A DNA stretch of 24,494 bases from JAHECQ01 sp047638695. Its GTDB lineage: Bacteria > Actinomycetota > Acidimicrobiia > Acidimicrobiales > SZUA-35. A model generated the notes under the pieces. The model was given only the letters and a program-made list of their open reading frames with translations. It was not told the origin of the DNA and made no database searches. Below, piece by piece: positions 8,250 through 16,433 of this stretch (positions are counted from its first letter, which is position 1; every line of letters starts with the position of its first letter). The position numbers and the translations under genes were made by a program. The DNA lies in assembly GCA_047638695.1 (NCBI GenBank), contig JBLINY010000070.1, forward strand, positions 1 to 24,494, in the 5' to 3' direction.

Positions 8250-8769
8250 TGCTTGCCTCCAGTTCATCCCTCAGCGTCTGCAAGCCACGCCGGACGTGGC
8301 TCTTCACCGTGCCAAGCGGCAACGAAAGTTGCTCGCTGATCTCAGCGTGGGTCATGTCTGAGAAGAAGGCCAATCGGATGACCTCCCCGCGACCCTCGGG
8401 CAGCGTCGAAAGCGCCTCTTCGAGGATGACCCGATCAGTGATCTGGCCGACGACGGCCTCGACCGACTGATCTTGCGCTGGGCTGTTGGCACTCGGCGGA
8501 CGGCGACCCTTGGCTCGAAGATGGTCAATTGCTTTGAATCGAGTGATACCAACCAGCCACGACGCAAGCACTCCCTTTTGAGGATCGAAGCGCAACCGAC
8601 TGTTCCATGCCGCAAGGAACACGATCTGGGTGAGATCCTCGGCATCGTCGCCCACAAGTCGGCGGGCGACACCCATCACCAGGGCGCCGTGCTGGTCGAA
8701 GACCTGCTTCAGCGCGGCCTGATCGCCGCCGACGAAACGCTCTTCGACAGCTTCAGGATGGCTCACCAC
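8236..8769 (-). CDS. ECF-type RNA polymerase sigma factor (SigK-like)
   Basis: 177 residues from GTG 8769. Sigma region 2 covers about 20-90 (QVFDQHGALVMGVARRLVG, DDAEDLTQIVFLAAW, RFDPQKGVLASWLVGITRFKAIDHLR). Region 4 covers about 122-172 (ALSTLPEGRGEVIRLAFFSDMTHAEISEQLSLPLGTVKSHVRRGLQTLR). There is no C-terminal extension. An ATG at 8817 is an alternative start, but GTG 8769 gives the usual ECF length and lies 6 nt after a TATATT box. It is paired with the RskA-like anti-sigma gene immediately downstream, so autoregulation and control by membrane sequestration are likely. Confidence 0.92.
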   Translation of the reverse strand: MVSHPEAVEERFVGGDQAALKQVFDQHGALVMGVARRLVGDDAEDLTQIVFLAAWNSRLRFDPQKGVLASWLVGITRFKAIDHLRAKGRRPPSANSPAQDQSVEAVVGQITDRVILEEALSTLPEGRGEVIRLAFFSDMTHAEISEQLSLPLGTVKSHVRRGLQTLRDELEASNVTA

Positions 8770-8775
8770 TCCGCG

Positions 8776-8781
8776 AATATA
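8776..8781 (-). promoter_or_regulatory. -10-like TATATT upstream of the ECF sigma gene
   Basis: On the minus strand TATATT ends 6 nt before the GTG at 8769, compatible with a leaderless transcript. The -35 is not evident. If the longer ATG 8817 start were used, this box would be inside the coding region. Confidence 0.4.
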
Positions 8782-8923
8782 GCCACGTCGCAGCGCTGGT
8801 GTGGCGAGGGTCAGCATTACCTCGGAATTCGTCGTTCTACGCCGCCCTGGATGCGCGACCGGCAGATCATAGTCCGACCTCGACCGGGCAGCCCGGCAGG
8901 GACTATGAACGCCAGTCGACGGA

Positions 8924-10420
8924 TCAGACGAGGTTGTCGACGAACTTCTCGAGCTGACGCAGGTTGCGCACCTCGAACGTGCCCTCACAGTGGGCACCAT
9001 ATTCGCCCACAATCGAGTCACCGGTATTCCAGTAGGCCTTGGGTTCGGGATTGAGCCAGAAGAGCTTCCGAGCCTTCTGGCTGATTTCCTTCATGATCCA
9101 AGCCTGCGAGGCGTGGTAGTTGTTCCGGGCATCACCCAACACCAGCACGGTCGTCTTCGGACCAACTTCGTGGCCGTAGTTCTCCCAGAACACCTCGAAC
9201 GCATGGCCATAGTCACTGTGACCGTCGACCCACACGACATCGGCCTCGGTGTTCACCCGATGCACGGCTTCGCTGATGTCATCGACACCCTCGAAGTACT
9301 TGGTGACCTCATCGAGGCCATCGATGAATACGAAGGCTCGGACCTTGCTGAACTGGCCGGAGATGGCGTAGACGAGGTGCAGCGTGAACCGGGCAAAGGC
9401 CGCCACTGAACCAGAAATGTCGGCAATCACCATGATCTCGGGCTTTGCCGGCCTCGGGTATTTGAAGACGAGCTGCGCCGGAACGCCGCCATATTCCAGG
9501 CTGTGGCGCACCGTGCGACGGAAGTCGAGCTGACCCTTGCGCTTGTTGCGTCGTTTGCGTGCCAACCGCACCGCAAGCTTGCGGGTAAGCGGATAAATGG
9601 CCTTTCGTAGATTGGCCATTTCCTCGCGGCTGGCGTGCATGAAGTCGACGTCTTCGGGCAACGGCTTGCGCAACGTCTTGGCCATAGCCTCGGCGCCTCG
9701 GTCGGCGACAAGACGGCGACGAATCTCGGCCTCGATCTCCTTGCGGAGTTTCTCGATACGGTTCTCGAACTCGTCTTTCTCCAACCGTTCGTCGAGGCTG
9801 GTCATCTCTTCCGCCGCCTCTTGACGCGTCTGTTCCATCAGACGCTCCATCATCCCGTCGAGATCGAGATTCCGCAGCGTGCGATAGAGGTAGTAGGTGC
9901 CACCAACCGGACGCCCGGGCTCCATGCCTGCAAACTGTTTGACAGCCTGCTTGGCCAACGCCCGCATCAGGGCCTCATCGCCCTTCATCAGCGCCTGGTA
10001 GAGCAGCTCGGCTAGCTCCTCAGGACTAAGGCCTTGGCCACCACCGCGGCCACTCCCCTCGCCTTCGCCCTCCTCGTCGCCATCCTCGGACTCGTCGAAG
10101 TCCATGTTGGCGAACGGATCGTTGGGATCGTCGCTAAGGGCGTATTCCTTGCCCCGAAGTGAGAAGTACACCTCGAACAGCGTTTCGAAGGTCTTCCAGT
10201 GCGAGTTGTTCTTCACCAGGGTGCCTGCCAACGCGTACTTGAACGCGTTGCGGTCCTCGATCGGAATGTGCCGCACCGCATCTGCGGCATCAATGTTCTC
10301 CGACAACGACACCGGGAGTCCAGCAACGCGAAGGTCCTGCACAAAGCCCTGAAGCAATTCGAAGAGCGTGTCGGTATTGCCGGTCTCCCCGTTTGCCGAG
10401 GTGTCGTCGACGACGGTCAT
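8924..10420 (-). CDS. VWA-domain protein, CoxE/ViaA-like partner of the MoxR ATPase
   Basis: 498 residues, predicted cytoplasmic. Helical N-terminal part (about 15-95), then an acidic/glycine linker (about 98-130, rich in D, E and G), a charged helical middle (about 130-300, e.g. EEMTSLDERLEKDEFENR) and a C-terminal von Willebrand A domain from about 325. The metal-site (MIDAS) motif DISGS is at 334-338, with further metal-site candidates at DGHSDYGHA (399-407) and VLVLGDARNNYH (425-436). MoxR-family ATPases commonly act with VWA partners in metal-cofactor insertion or complex remodelling; the client here is unknown. The ATG overlaps the MoxR stop (TGATG), so the two are probably coupled. Confidence 0.9.
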   Translation of the reverse strand: MTVVDDTSANGETGNTDTLFELLQGFVQDLRVAGLPVSLSENIDAADAVRHIPIEDRNAFKYALAGTLVKNNSHWKTFETLFEVYFSLRGKEYALSDDPNDPFANMDFDESEDGDEEGEGEGSGRGGGQGLSPEELAELLYQALMKGDEALMRALAKQAVKQFAGMEPGRPVGGTYYLYRTLRNLDLDGMMERLMEQTRQEAAEEMTSLDERLEKDEFENRIEKLRKEIEAEIRRRLVADRGAEAMAKTLRKPLPEDVDFMHASREEMANLRKAIYPLTRKLAVRLARKRRNKRKGQLDFRRTVRHSLEYGGVPAQLVFKYPRPAKPEIMVIADISGSVAAFARFTLHLVYAISGQFSKVRAFVFIDGLDEVTKYFEGVDDISEAVHRVNTEADVVWVDGHSDYGHAFEVFWENYGHEVGPKTTVLVLGDARNNYHASQAWIMKEISQKARKLFWLNPEPKAYWNTGDSIVGEYGAHCEGTFEVRNLRQLEKFVDNLV

Positions 10421-11313
10421 CAACTACCCGCTGTCTCGAAGTGGGCCGCAGTGTTGGTGCTGAATTCCTTCACCACCTTGTCGATGTCGCTGCGGTACTT
10501 CAGCAACACACTTGCGGTATCGATCGCGTCTTGCTCAGAAATCTTCTCGATGCCAAGCAGGATGAGGGTGCGAGCCCAATCGATCGTCTCGGACACCGAA
10601 GGTGCCTTCTTGAGTTCGATCTGACGAATGGAACGCACGATGCGGGTGACCTGGTCGGCCAGATTGTCGGTGATGTCGGGAACCTTGGTGAGAACGATCT
10701 GCTTCTCGCGCTCCATCTCCGGGTAGTCGATATGGAGAAACAGGCAACGACGCTTCAGCGCCTCGGACAACTCTCGGGTGCTGTTCGAGGTGAGGAACAC
10801 CAGCGGAATCTGCTTGGCTTGGAGGGTTCCTAGCTCGGGGATCGAAACCTGATAGTCGGAGAGCAGCTCAAGGAGAAGCGCCTCGGTCTCGACCTCAACC
10901 CGGTCGACCTCATCGATCAGCAGCACAACCGGATCTTCGGCACGGATGGCTTCGAGCAGCGGACGCTCCAGCAGGAAATCCTTGCCGAAGATGTCGTCCT
11001 GCATTTCGTCCCAGTCGGCGGTAGAGCCTTCGGCCTGGATGCGAAGCAACTGCTTTTTGTAGTTCCACTCGTACAGGGCCTTGGCCTCGTCGAGTCCTTC
11101 GTAGCACTGGAGACGGATCAACCGAGCCCCAGTGGCCTCGGCGACCGACTTGGCCAGCTGGGTCTTGCCAGTACCGGCCGGTCCCTCGACCAATATGGGT
11201 TTACCCAGCCGGTCGGCCAGGTAAACGATGCCAGCGATCGACTCGTCGGAGAGATATTCAACCCTTTGAAGGCCCTCACGGACGTCGTCGACGGATTCGA
11301 AACGGTGCGTCAT
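10420..11313 (-). CDS. MoxR-family AAA+ ATPase
   Basis: 297 residues from ATG 11313 (MTHRFESVDDV). Walker A GPAGTGKT at 44-51, Walker B VVLLIDEVDR at 129-138, sensor-1 region VFLTSNSTREL with Asn177, and arginine-finger region ALKRRC at 185-190, followed by the C-terminal helical lid. The length and domain content are those of MoxR/CoxD-type chaperone ATPases. Upstream codons to 11343 are open, but the ATG follows a -10-like box and starts the conserved region. It forms a two-gene unit with the downstream VWA gene and is divergent, across about 77 bp, from a second AAA+ gene. Confidence 0.93.
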   Translation of the reverse strand: MTHRFESVDDVREGLQRVEYLSDESIAGIVYLADRLGKPILVEGPAGTGKTQLAKSVAEATGARLIRLQCYEGLDEAKALYEWNYKKQLLRIQAEGSTADWDEMQDDIFGKDFLLERPLLEAIRAEDPVVLLIDEVDRVEVETEALLLELLSDYQVSIPELGTLQAKQIPLVFLTSNSTRELSEALKRRCLFLHIDYPEMEREKQIVLTKVPDITDNLADQVTRIVRSIRQIELKKAPSVSETIDWARTLILLGIEKISEQDAIDTASVLLKYRSDIDKVVKEFSTNTAAHFETAGS

Positions 11314-11321
11314 GGAGAGAC

Positions 11322-11327
11322 ACCGTA
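11322..11327 (-). promoter_or_regulatory. -10-like TACGGT upstream of the MoxR gene
   Basis: On the minus strand TACGGT ends 8 nt before ATG 11313 with no Shine-Dalgarno between, consistent with leaderless transcription of the MoxR/VWA pair. Confidence 0.4.
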
Positions 11328-11374
11328 CAATGCCGCTCCCCACGAGAGTGAATTCTCGATCTCACATCGGTGGG

Positions 11375-11380
11375 TAGGAT
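11375..11380 (+). promoter_or_regulatory. -10-like TAGGAT upstream of the TerB-like/CbxX AAA+ gene
   Basis: TAGGAT ends 10 nt before ATG 11391, so the transcript leader would be only a few nucleotides. It lies about 48 bp from the divergent TACGGT box, so the two AAA+ genes share one small control region. Confidence 0.35.
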
Positions 11381-11390
11381 CATCTGCGTC

Positions 11391-12794
11391 ATGGATCGAG
11401 GCCTCGCAGACGCAGTTGAACGATTCGCAACTCGAGTAGGCGAAGCACTCGCCAGCGCCGCGTCGGGCACCGACGTCGACATCGCTCGGCTGCGCGATGA
11501 CGCCGTGATCGAAGCCTTCAGCCTGAGCTGCGCCCTGGTTGATACCGACGACCGACATTCCGATGACGAGCTCTGGGCTCTCGTCGCTGCCTTCTCAAGA
11601 CACGACCTCCTCCCTGGCGCCGCCACCCCGGCTGATCTGCGCGACAGCTTGCTCATCGCCGGACGCAAGACATGGTTAAACCTTCCGTCCGAGATGTTTC
11701 TGACCTTCGCCCAGGTCGACGAGCAGCGCGGCAGCCGGCTAACCCGCCTCTACTACGACGAAGCAATGGCGCTCGCCCACACCGTTGCCTCGGTCGATCG
11801 CTTTCCCTCCGACGCGGAGCTCCGCGCCATCGTCGCCTTTCAGAAGTTGATGTTGGCTGCGCTGCCAACCACCAACCCGAAACCCACCCCTGCGCAGAGC
11901 GACCAGCCGGGAGCCGCGGGTGGTGCAACACCGACCGACTCAGCCGAACCCGAGCCTCCCGACGAGCCTGCGGAGCCGCTCGTCGATCTCATGGCCGAGC
12001 TCGACAAGCTGATTGGCCTCGACGCAGTGAAGGAAGAGGTGCGACTCCTCAGTGCCCTCCTCCGTATCCAGAAGCTGCGAGCCGAGCGCGATCTCCCGGT
12101 GGTCGACAACACCAAGCACCTGGTGTTCAGCGGCAACCCTGGAACCGGCAAGACCACAGTCGCTCGGTTGTTGGCCCGCATCTACCGAAGTCTTGACGTC
12201 GTCGAGCGAGGTCATCTGACCGAGGTCGATCGCAGCGGCTTGGTCGCTGGATTCGTCGGCCAGACCGCGGTGAAAGTCGGCGAGGTATTCGATAAAGCCG
12301 ATGGTGGCGTGCTGTTGGTCGACGAGGCCTACTCACTCATTCGGGGCGGCGAGAAAGACTTCGGGCGCGAGGCCATCGACGCCATCGTCAAACAGGTCGA
12401 GGACCGCCGGGACACGATGGTGGTGATTCTGGCCGGGTACCCCAAGGAGATGGCCGAACTCGTTGGCGCCAACCCCGGCTTCAGCAGCCGCTTCCCGAAG
12501 ACCATCGCGTTCCCTGACTACGACAACGACGAGCTCTTTGCCATTCTCGAGCTCATCTGCGCCAAGGGCCAGTACGCCCTCACCCCTGCCGCAGCCGAAG
12601 CGGCCATTGTCTGGTTCGCAGCGCACAGCCGAGGTCATGGCTTCGGCAACGGGCGCTTGGCACGCAACCTCTTCGAAGGCGCCGTTGCCCGGCATGCCCG
12701 CCGATTGGTCGACGTTGCCGAACCAACCGACGACCAACTCACCACTCTCGAGGCGGCCGACGTCGCCGATGTCCCGGTGGGTGGCGTCTCATGA
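11391..12794 (+). CDS. CbxX/CfqX-type AAA+ ATPase with N-terminal TerB-like helical domain
   Basis: 467 residues. Residues ~1-158 are helical with two patterns recalling TerB-like domains (ALVDTDDRHSDDELWALVAAF and ALAHTVASVDRFPSDAELRAIV), which is an inference. A Pro/Ala/Glu linker follows (~160-197). The AAA+ module (~200-460) has Walker A GNPGTGKT at 248-255, pore-type segment GLVAGFVGQT, Walker B GGVLLVDEAYSL at 305-316, sensor 1 VVILAGY and arginine finger SRFP near 366-369. The core is that of CbbX, SpoVK and EccA ATPases. Start ATG 11391 is preferred over GTG 11370 because a -10-like box overlaps the latter's codons. murJ follows 36 bp after the stop. Confidence 0.85.
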   Translation: MDRGLADAVERFATRVGEALASAASGTDVDIARLRDDAVIEAFSLSCALVDTDDRHSDDELWALVAAFSRHDLLPGAATPADLRDSLLIAGRKTWLNLPSEMFLTFAQVDEQRGSRLTRLYYDEAMALAHTVASVDRFPSDAELRAIVAFQKLMLAALPTTNPKPTPAQSDQPGAAGGATPTDSAEPEPPDEPAEPLVDLMAELDKLIGLDAVKEEVRLLSALLRIQKLRAERDLPVVDNTKHLVFSGNPGTGKTTVARLLARIYRSLDVVERGHLTEVDRSGLVAGFVGQTAVKVGEVFDKADGGVLLVDEAYSLIRGGEKDFGREAIDAIVKQVEDRRDTMVVILAGYPKEMAELVGANPGFSSRFPKTIAFPDYDNDELFAILELICAKGQYALTPAAAEAAIVWFAAHSRGHGFGNGRLARNLFEGAVARHARRLVDVAEPTDDQLTTLEAADVADVPVGGVS

Positions 12795-12830
12795 TCCGGA
12801 TCTGCGCGAACGGGCGTCGAACGTGACCGA

Positions 12831-14495
12831 TTGGTTGGAGTGACCGGTCAGCGCAGTGGGTCCTCGAAGGTAGCGGCCGGTATTGCGTTCAGCCGTGTGT
12901 TCGGGTTGATTCGCGAGGTATTGATCGCTGCCACCTTTGGCATCTCTGGCGCCGGAGATGCTTTTCGATATGCCATGCGGATCCCGAACGTGATCCAGAA
13001 CCTGCTGGGCGAGGGAGCTCTCGGCGCATCGTTCGTGCCCGTCTACGCCAAGCTGATCGAAGAACGGAACGAGTCCGAGGCCCGACGGGTCGCCGGCGGT
13101 GTGCTCGGGCTACTTAGTGGCGCCATCTTGCTGATCGTCGCCGTTCTCGTCATCTTGGCCGACCCGATCATCTCGATCTTCGCCCGCGGCCTCGTCGGCG
13201 AAACCCACGATCTCGCGGTCAGCCTCACCAGAATCACGGCCGTTGGCATCGGGTTTCTGGGCATCTCTGCGTGGGCGCTCGCCGTTCTCAACTCTCATCG
13301 TCAGTACTTCCTCGGCTACGCAGCGCCAGCGCTATGGAATCTGGCCCAGATCATCCTGTTGGGTGTGGTCGCCATCATCGGTCTGGTTGCCAACAACGGT
13401 GGCCCCGAGACCGACACCATCGCGGTGTGGCTGGCGATAGCGGTGGTCGTCGGTAGTGTGCTCCAGCTCGGCGTCATGATCCCTCGCGTCCGGGTGCTGA
13501 CCCAGGGAGCCACCCCGCACCTCCGCCGAGAAGGCGAAGTGGCGACAGTGCTACGCCGCTTCGGGCCTGCCGTCGGAGCGCGCGGTGTCATACAGATCTC
13601 GAGCCTCATCGATGGTTTCTTGGCCAGCTTCCTGGCTGCCGGTGCCCTCTCGACGATTGCGCTCGCACTCCCCCTCTACCTGTTGCCGATCAGCGTCTTC
13701 GGGTTCAGCGTCGCCACCGCGGAACTCACCGAAATGTCGCGCCGTTCCGATCAAGCCAGCGTTGTGGCCGGCCGAGTTCAGCTCGGCCTACGCAAAGTCT
13801 CGCTGGCGGCAGGCCTCAGCGCCGCCGTGCTGTTCTTCGGCGGTCGAGCCATCGCGGCAACGCTGTACCAATGGCCAAACGAGATCTTGGGCCGGTCGTC
13901 CATTTCGTCGGATGACTCGATCGTGCTGGGGTGGACCCTCGCTGCCTACGCCTTGGCTTTGCCCGCTGCTATGTCGGCCCGTGTCACCCAGAACGCGCTG
14001 TACGCACTCGGCGAAGTCTCGAAACCGGCCCGCATTGCCGTGATCCGGGTCGTCGTCACCATCGTCGTCGCCGTTCTGGTCATTTTCCAAGCCGATCGCA
14101 TCACGGTCATCGACGGAGTCATGTCCGGCTGGTCTGACCTGGGATCGTGGCCGCTGTGGGACCCTCTCTCCGAAGACATCCGGACCGACAAGACGATCAC
14201 ACGCGCCGGCCCAATTGGGCTTGGACTAGCTGCCCTGGTGTCTGCCTGGGTCGAGTGGATACTGCTTCGCCGGGCGCTCGAAACGAAGATTGGAACCTCG
14301 GCCAAAAGTGGCTTGGCCCTTCCAATCTTTGCCGCCGCGTTCGCAGCGGGCATCGTCATATGGAGCATCCAAGTATGGCTCCCGCTGGGCGCCCCGATCG
14401 AAGGTATGGTTATCGGTGGCGCCGCTCTTGTGACGTACATCGGACTGCTCCGGTTCCAGGGCTTCCGGCCGCGGACGTCACCCCGCGGCAGTTAG
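12831..14495 (+). CDS. murJ: MurJ/MviN-family lipid II flippase
   Basis: About 554 residues with some 12-14 hydrophobic segments. The family N-terminus is clear: AGIAFSRVFGLIREVLIAATFG, then GDAFRYAMRIPN, and NLLGEGALGASFVPVYAKL; the mid-protein segment LPISVFGFSVATAELTEMSRR is also typical. MurJ moves lipid II across the cytoplasmic membrane for peptidoglycan synthesis. The start is uncertain: TTG 12831 or GTG 12840, neither with a good Shine-Dalgarno. It follows the AAA+ gene by 36 bp and ends inside the -10-like box of pspA. It is shorter than mycobacterial MviN fusions and lacks a kinase-like C-terminal extension. Confidence 0.92.
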   Translation: MVGVTGQRSGSSKVAAGIAFSRVFGLIREVLIAATFGISGAGDAFRYAMRIPNVIQNLLGEGALGASFVPVYAKLIEERNESEARRVAGGVLGLLSGAILLIVAVLVILADPIISIFARGLVGETHDLAVSLTRITAVGIGFLGISAWALAVLNSHRQYFLGYAAPALWNLAQIILLGVVAIIGLVANNGGPETDTIAVWLAIAVVVGSVLQLGVMIPRVRVLTQGATPHLRREGEVATVLRRFGPAVGARGVIQISSLIDGFLASFLAAGALSTIALALPLYLLPISVFGFSVATAELTEMSRRSDQASVVAGRVQLGLRKVSLAAGLSAAVLFFGGRAIAATLYQWPNEILGRSSISSDDSIVLGWTLAAYALALPAAMSARVTQNALYALGEVSKPARIAVIRVVVTIVVAVLVIFQADRITVIDGVMSGWSDLGSWPLWDPLSEDIRTDKTITRAGPIGLGLAALVSAWVEWILLRRALETKIGTSAKSGLALPIFAAAFAAGIVIWSIQVWLPLGAPIEGMVIGGAALVTYIGLLRFQGFRPRTSPRGS

Positions 14496-14498
14496 TCT
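14493..14498 (+). promoter_or_regulatory. -10-like TAGTCT overlapping the murJ stop codon
   Basis: TAGTCT ends 6 nt before ATG 14505; its first three bases are the murJ TAG. There is no Shine-Dalgarno. This suggests a separate leaderless pspA transcript in addition to any read-through. Confidence 0.45.
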
Positions 14499-14504
14499 TG
14501 CCTC

Positions 14505-15281
14505 ATGTTCAAGCTGATTAAACGCTGGTGGGGTTACACGACGGCGAAGCTCACGGGCTCGTTCAACGAAAAGGCCGACCCCAAGGTCCAACTGGAGCAG
14601 GCCATTCAAGAGGCCCACGATCAGCACCGTCGGCTCAAGGAGCAGGCGGCGAACGTCATCGCCAACCAGAAGCAGACCGAGATCAGGCTCAACCGCACGA
14701 TGGTCGAGTACGAGAAAGTGGCGGGCAACGCCAAACAGGCCGTGCTCATGGCCGATGAGGCCCAGAAGGCAAACAACGAGACCAAGATGGTCGAGTACAC
14801 CTCGGCCGCCGAATCGTTCGCCAACCGGATGATTACGCTCGAGGTCGAGGTCGAAGATCTCAAGTCGTTGCATCTACAGGCTTCGCAGGCCGCTGATCAG
14901 GCCAAGTCGGCTGTGAATCAGAACTCGTCAGCACTTCAGAAGAAGCTGGCTGAACGCCAGCAGCTCCTCTCGCAACTTGATCAGGCCAAGATGCAAGAGC
15001 AGCTCAACGGCGCCATGTCGTCTCTGTCAGAGACGGTCGGCGACGAGATCCCATCGTTCGAGGAAGTCCGGGCCAAGGTCGAGGGCCGCTATGCCAAGGC
15101 CAAGGGAATGTCAGAACTCAACTCGGCATCGGTCGAAGGCCGCATGCTCGAGGTCGAACAAGCCTCGATGAATGTCGAAGCCCAGGGTCGGCTCAGCGAG
15201 ATTCGTACTCAGCTCGGGCTCAACGCTGCAGCAGCACCGGCGGAGTCCCCCGCGGTGCAAGCCGAAGGCGAGTCGGCCTAG
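14505..15281 (+). CDS. pspA: PspA/IM30 (Vipp1)-family membrane-stress protein
   Basis: 258 residues, almost entirely coiled coil. The amphipathic N-terminal helix MFKLIKRWWGYTTAKLTG is followed by the family's helical hairpin (DPKVQLEQAIQEAHDQHRRLKEQAA), the alanine-rich second half, and a low-complexity Ala/Glu tail after about residue 238. ESCRT-III-like proteins of this family polymerise on damaged inner membranes and preserve the proton motive force. No PspF/PspB/PspC genes are in the window; the neighbours are murJ upstream and convergent proB downstream. Confidence 0.93.
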   Translation: MFKLIKRWWGYTTAKLTGSFNEKADPKVQLEQAIQEAHDQHRRLKEQAANVIANQKQTEIRLNRTMVEYEKVAGNAKQAVLMADEAQKANNETKMVEYTSAAESFANRMITLEVEVEDLKSLHLQASQAADQAKSAVNQNSSALQKKLAERQQLLSQLDQAKMQEQLNGAMSSLSETVGDEIPSFEEVRAKVEGRYAKAKGMSELNSASVEGRMLEVEQASMNVEAQGRLSEIRTQLGLNAAAAPAESPAVQAEGESA

Positions 15282-15326
15282 CACCGCGGGCCTGGGCGCT
15301 AGAGCTCGGGCGCTACAGGTTCGGCC

Positions 15327-16433
15327 CTACACACTCGGCAAGATCACAAGGTCGTCTCGATGTACGACCGCGTGAGCGAGGTGTTCTGGCAGATCCGATG
15401 TTCGTCGGCCCAGATTGGCAGCAACATCGCTGCTCGACCAAGACACCCGGCCCTTGGCGAACACTTCGCCATTGGCATCGCTGATCTCAACTGCATCCTC
15501 GGCCTCGAATGTCCCCTCGACCGCCACGATTCCCGCTGACAGCAGCGACCGTTGTTGCCGCTCCAGGGCGCCACGGGCCCCGGGGTCGACAATGATCCGA
15601 CCCGACGCGGGAACGGCAAAGCCGATCCACAGCTTGCGGGCTGAAAGGCGCTGCTCCTTCGACCGGAAGACCGTGCCGACGCCAGCGACGCCTCGTACAG
15701 CGTCCACCACGACATTGGGCCGACCGGCAAAAGCGATAACGGTCTCGACCCCGGACCAGGTTGCGATCTTGGCCGCTGCAAGCTTCGAGGCCATACCGCC
15801 CCGACTCTGTTGCGACCTCGCGCCGCCCGCAGCTGCTTCAAGAGTCTGATCGATCTCGACGATCTCTTCGATAAGCGAAGCAGCCTCGTCGACTCGAGGG
15901 TCGGCGGTGAAAAGACCTGCGGTGTCGGTAAGCAGAATCAGTTTCTCGGCTTCAACCAGATGGGCGACCAGCGCAGCCAGGCGATCGTTGTCTCCGAAGC
16001 GAATCTCGTCGTCCGCAATAGCGTCGTTCTCGTTCACGATCGGGACCACACCCAAATCGAGCAAAGCCTGAAGCGTCCCTCGGCTCTTGAGGTAGCGCCG
16101 ACGCAACATGAAGTCGGTTGGCGCCAACAGAACCTGGCCCCCAAGCATCTGCTGATCGGCCAGGGCCAGCTCGAAAGCCCGCATCAGGGAGGTCTGACCG
16201 ACTGCGGACGCGGCCCGAAGCACTGCCTCATCACGAACGTTCTCGCGCTTCATACCCAACTGCGGCAACCCGGCTGCGATGGCTCCACTTGTTACAACAA
16301 CGACCAGCGAACCTTCCGCCCGGCAAATCGCCACCTCGGCTGCAAGCTTGGCCAGACTGGTTGAATCGATCGCCCCATCGGCATCCACCACCGACGACGA
16401 ACCAATCTTCACGACAATAATGGGTGAACTCAC
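15327..16433 (-). CDS. proB: Glutamate 5-kinase ProB with C-terminal PUA domain
   Basis: Phosphorylates L-glutamate in the first step of proline synthesis. 368 residues. Amino-acid kinase domain: VVKIGSSSVVD near the N-terminus, VVTSGAIAAGLPQLG, FGDNDRLAALVAHLV, LILLTDTAGLFTADPR, and GGMASKLAAAKIATWSGV. The PUA domain follows from about residue 285 (SGRIIVDPGARGALERQQRSL ... AKGRVSWSSSDVAANLGR). The start is GTG 16433, in a GTGA overlap with the obgE stop; upstream in-frame codons belong to the obgE overlap. proA does not follow, as the next gene is convergent pspA 45 bp away. Confidence 0.96.
   Translation of the reverse strand: MSSPIIVVKIGSSSVVDADGAIDSTSLAKLAAEVAICRAEGSLVVVVTSGAIAAGLPQLGMKRENVRDEAVLRAASAVGQTSLMRAFELALADQQMLGGQVLLAPTDFMLRRRYLKSRGTLQALLDLGVVPIVNENDAIADDEIRFGDNDRLAALVAHLVEAEKLILLTDTAGLFTADPRVDEAASLIEEIVEIDQTLEAAAGGARSQQSRGGMASKLAAAKIATWSGVETVIAFAGRPNVVVDAVRGVAGVGTVFRSKEQRLSARKLWIGFAVPASGRIIVDPGARGALERQQRSLLSAGIVAVEGTFEAEDAVEISDANGEVFAKGRVSWSSSDVAANLGRRTSDLPEHLAHAVVHRDDLVILPSV

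Noticed and set aside
8236..9021. 261-residue ECF sigma starting at 9021
   Set aside because: The extra N-terminus is non-homologous and overlaps the end of the VWA gene. GTG 8769 gives normal ECF length.
15282..15326. Terminator between pspA and proB
   Set aside because: GC-rich partial complementarity (GGGCC...GGCCC) is present, but there is no compact stem and no T run.
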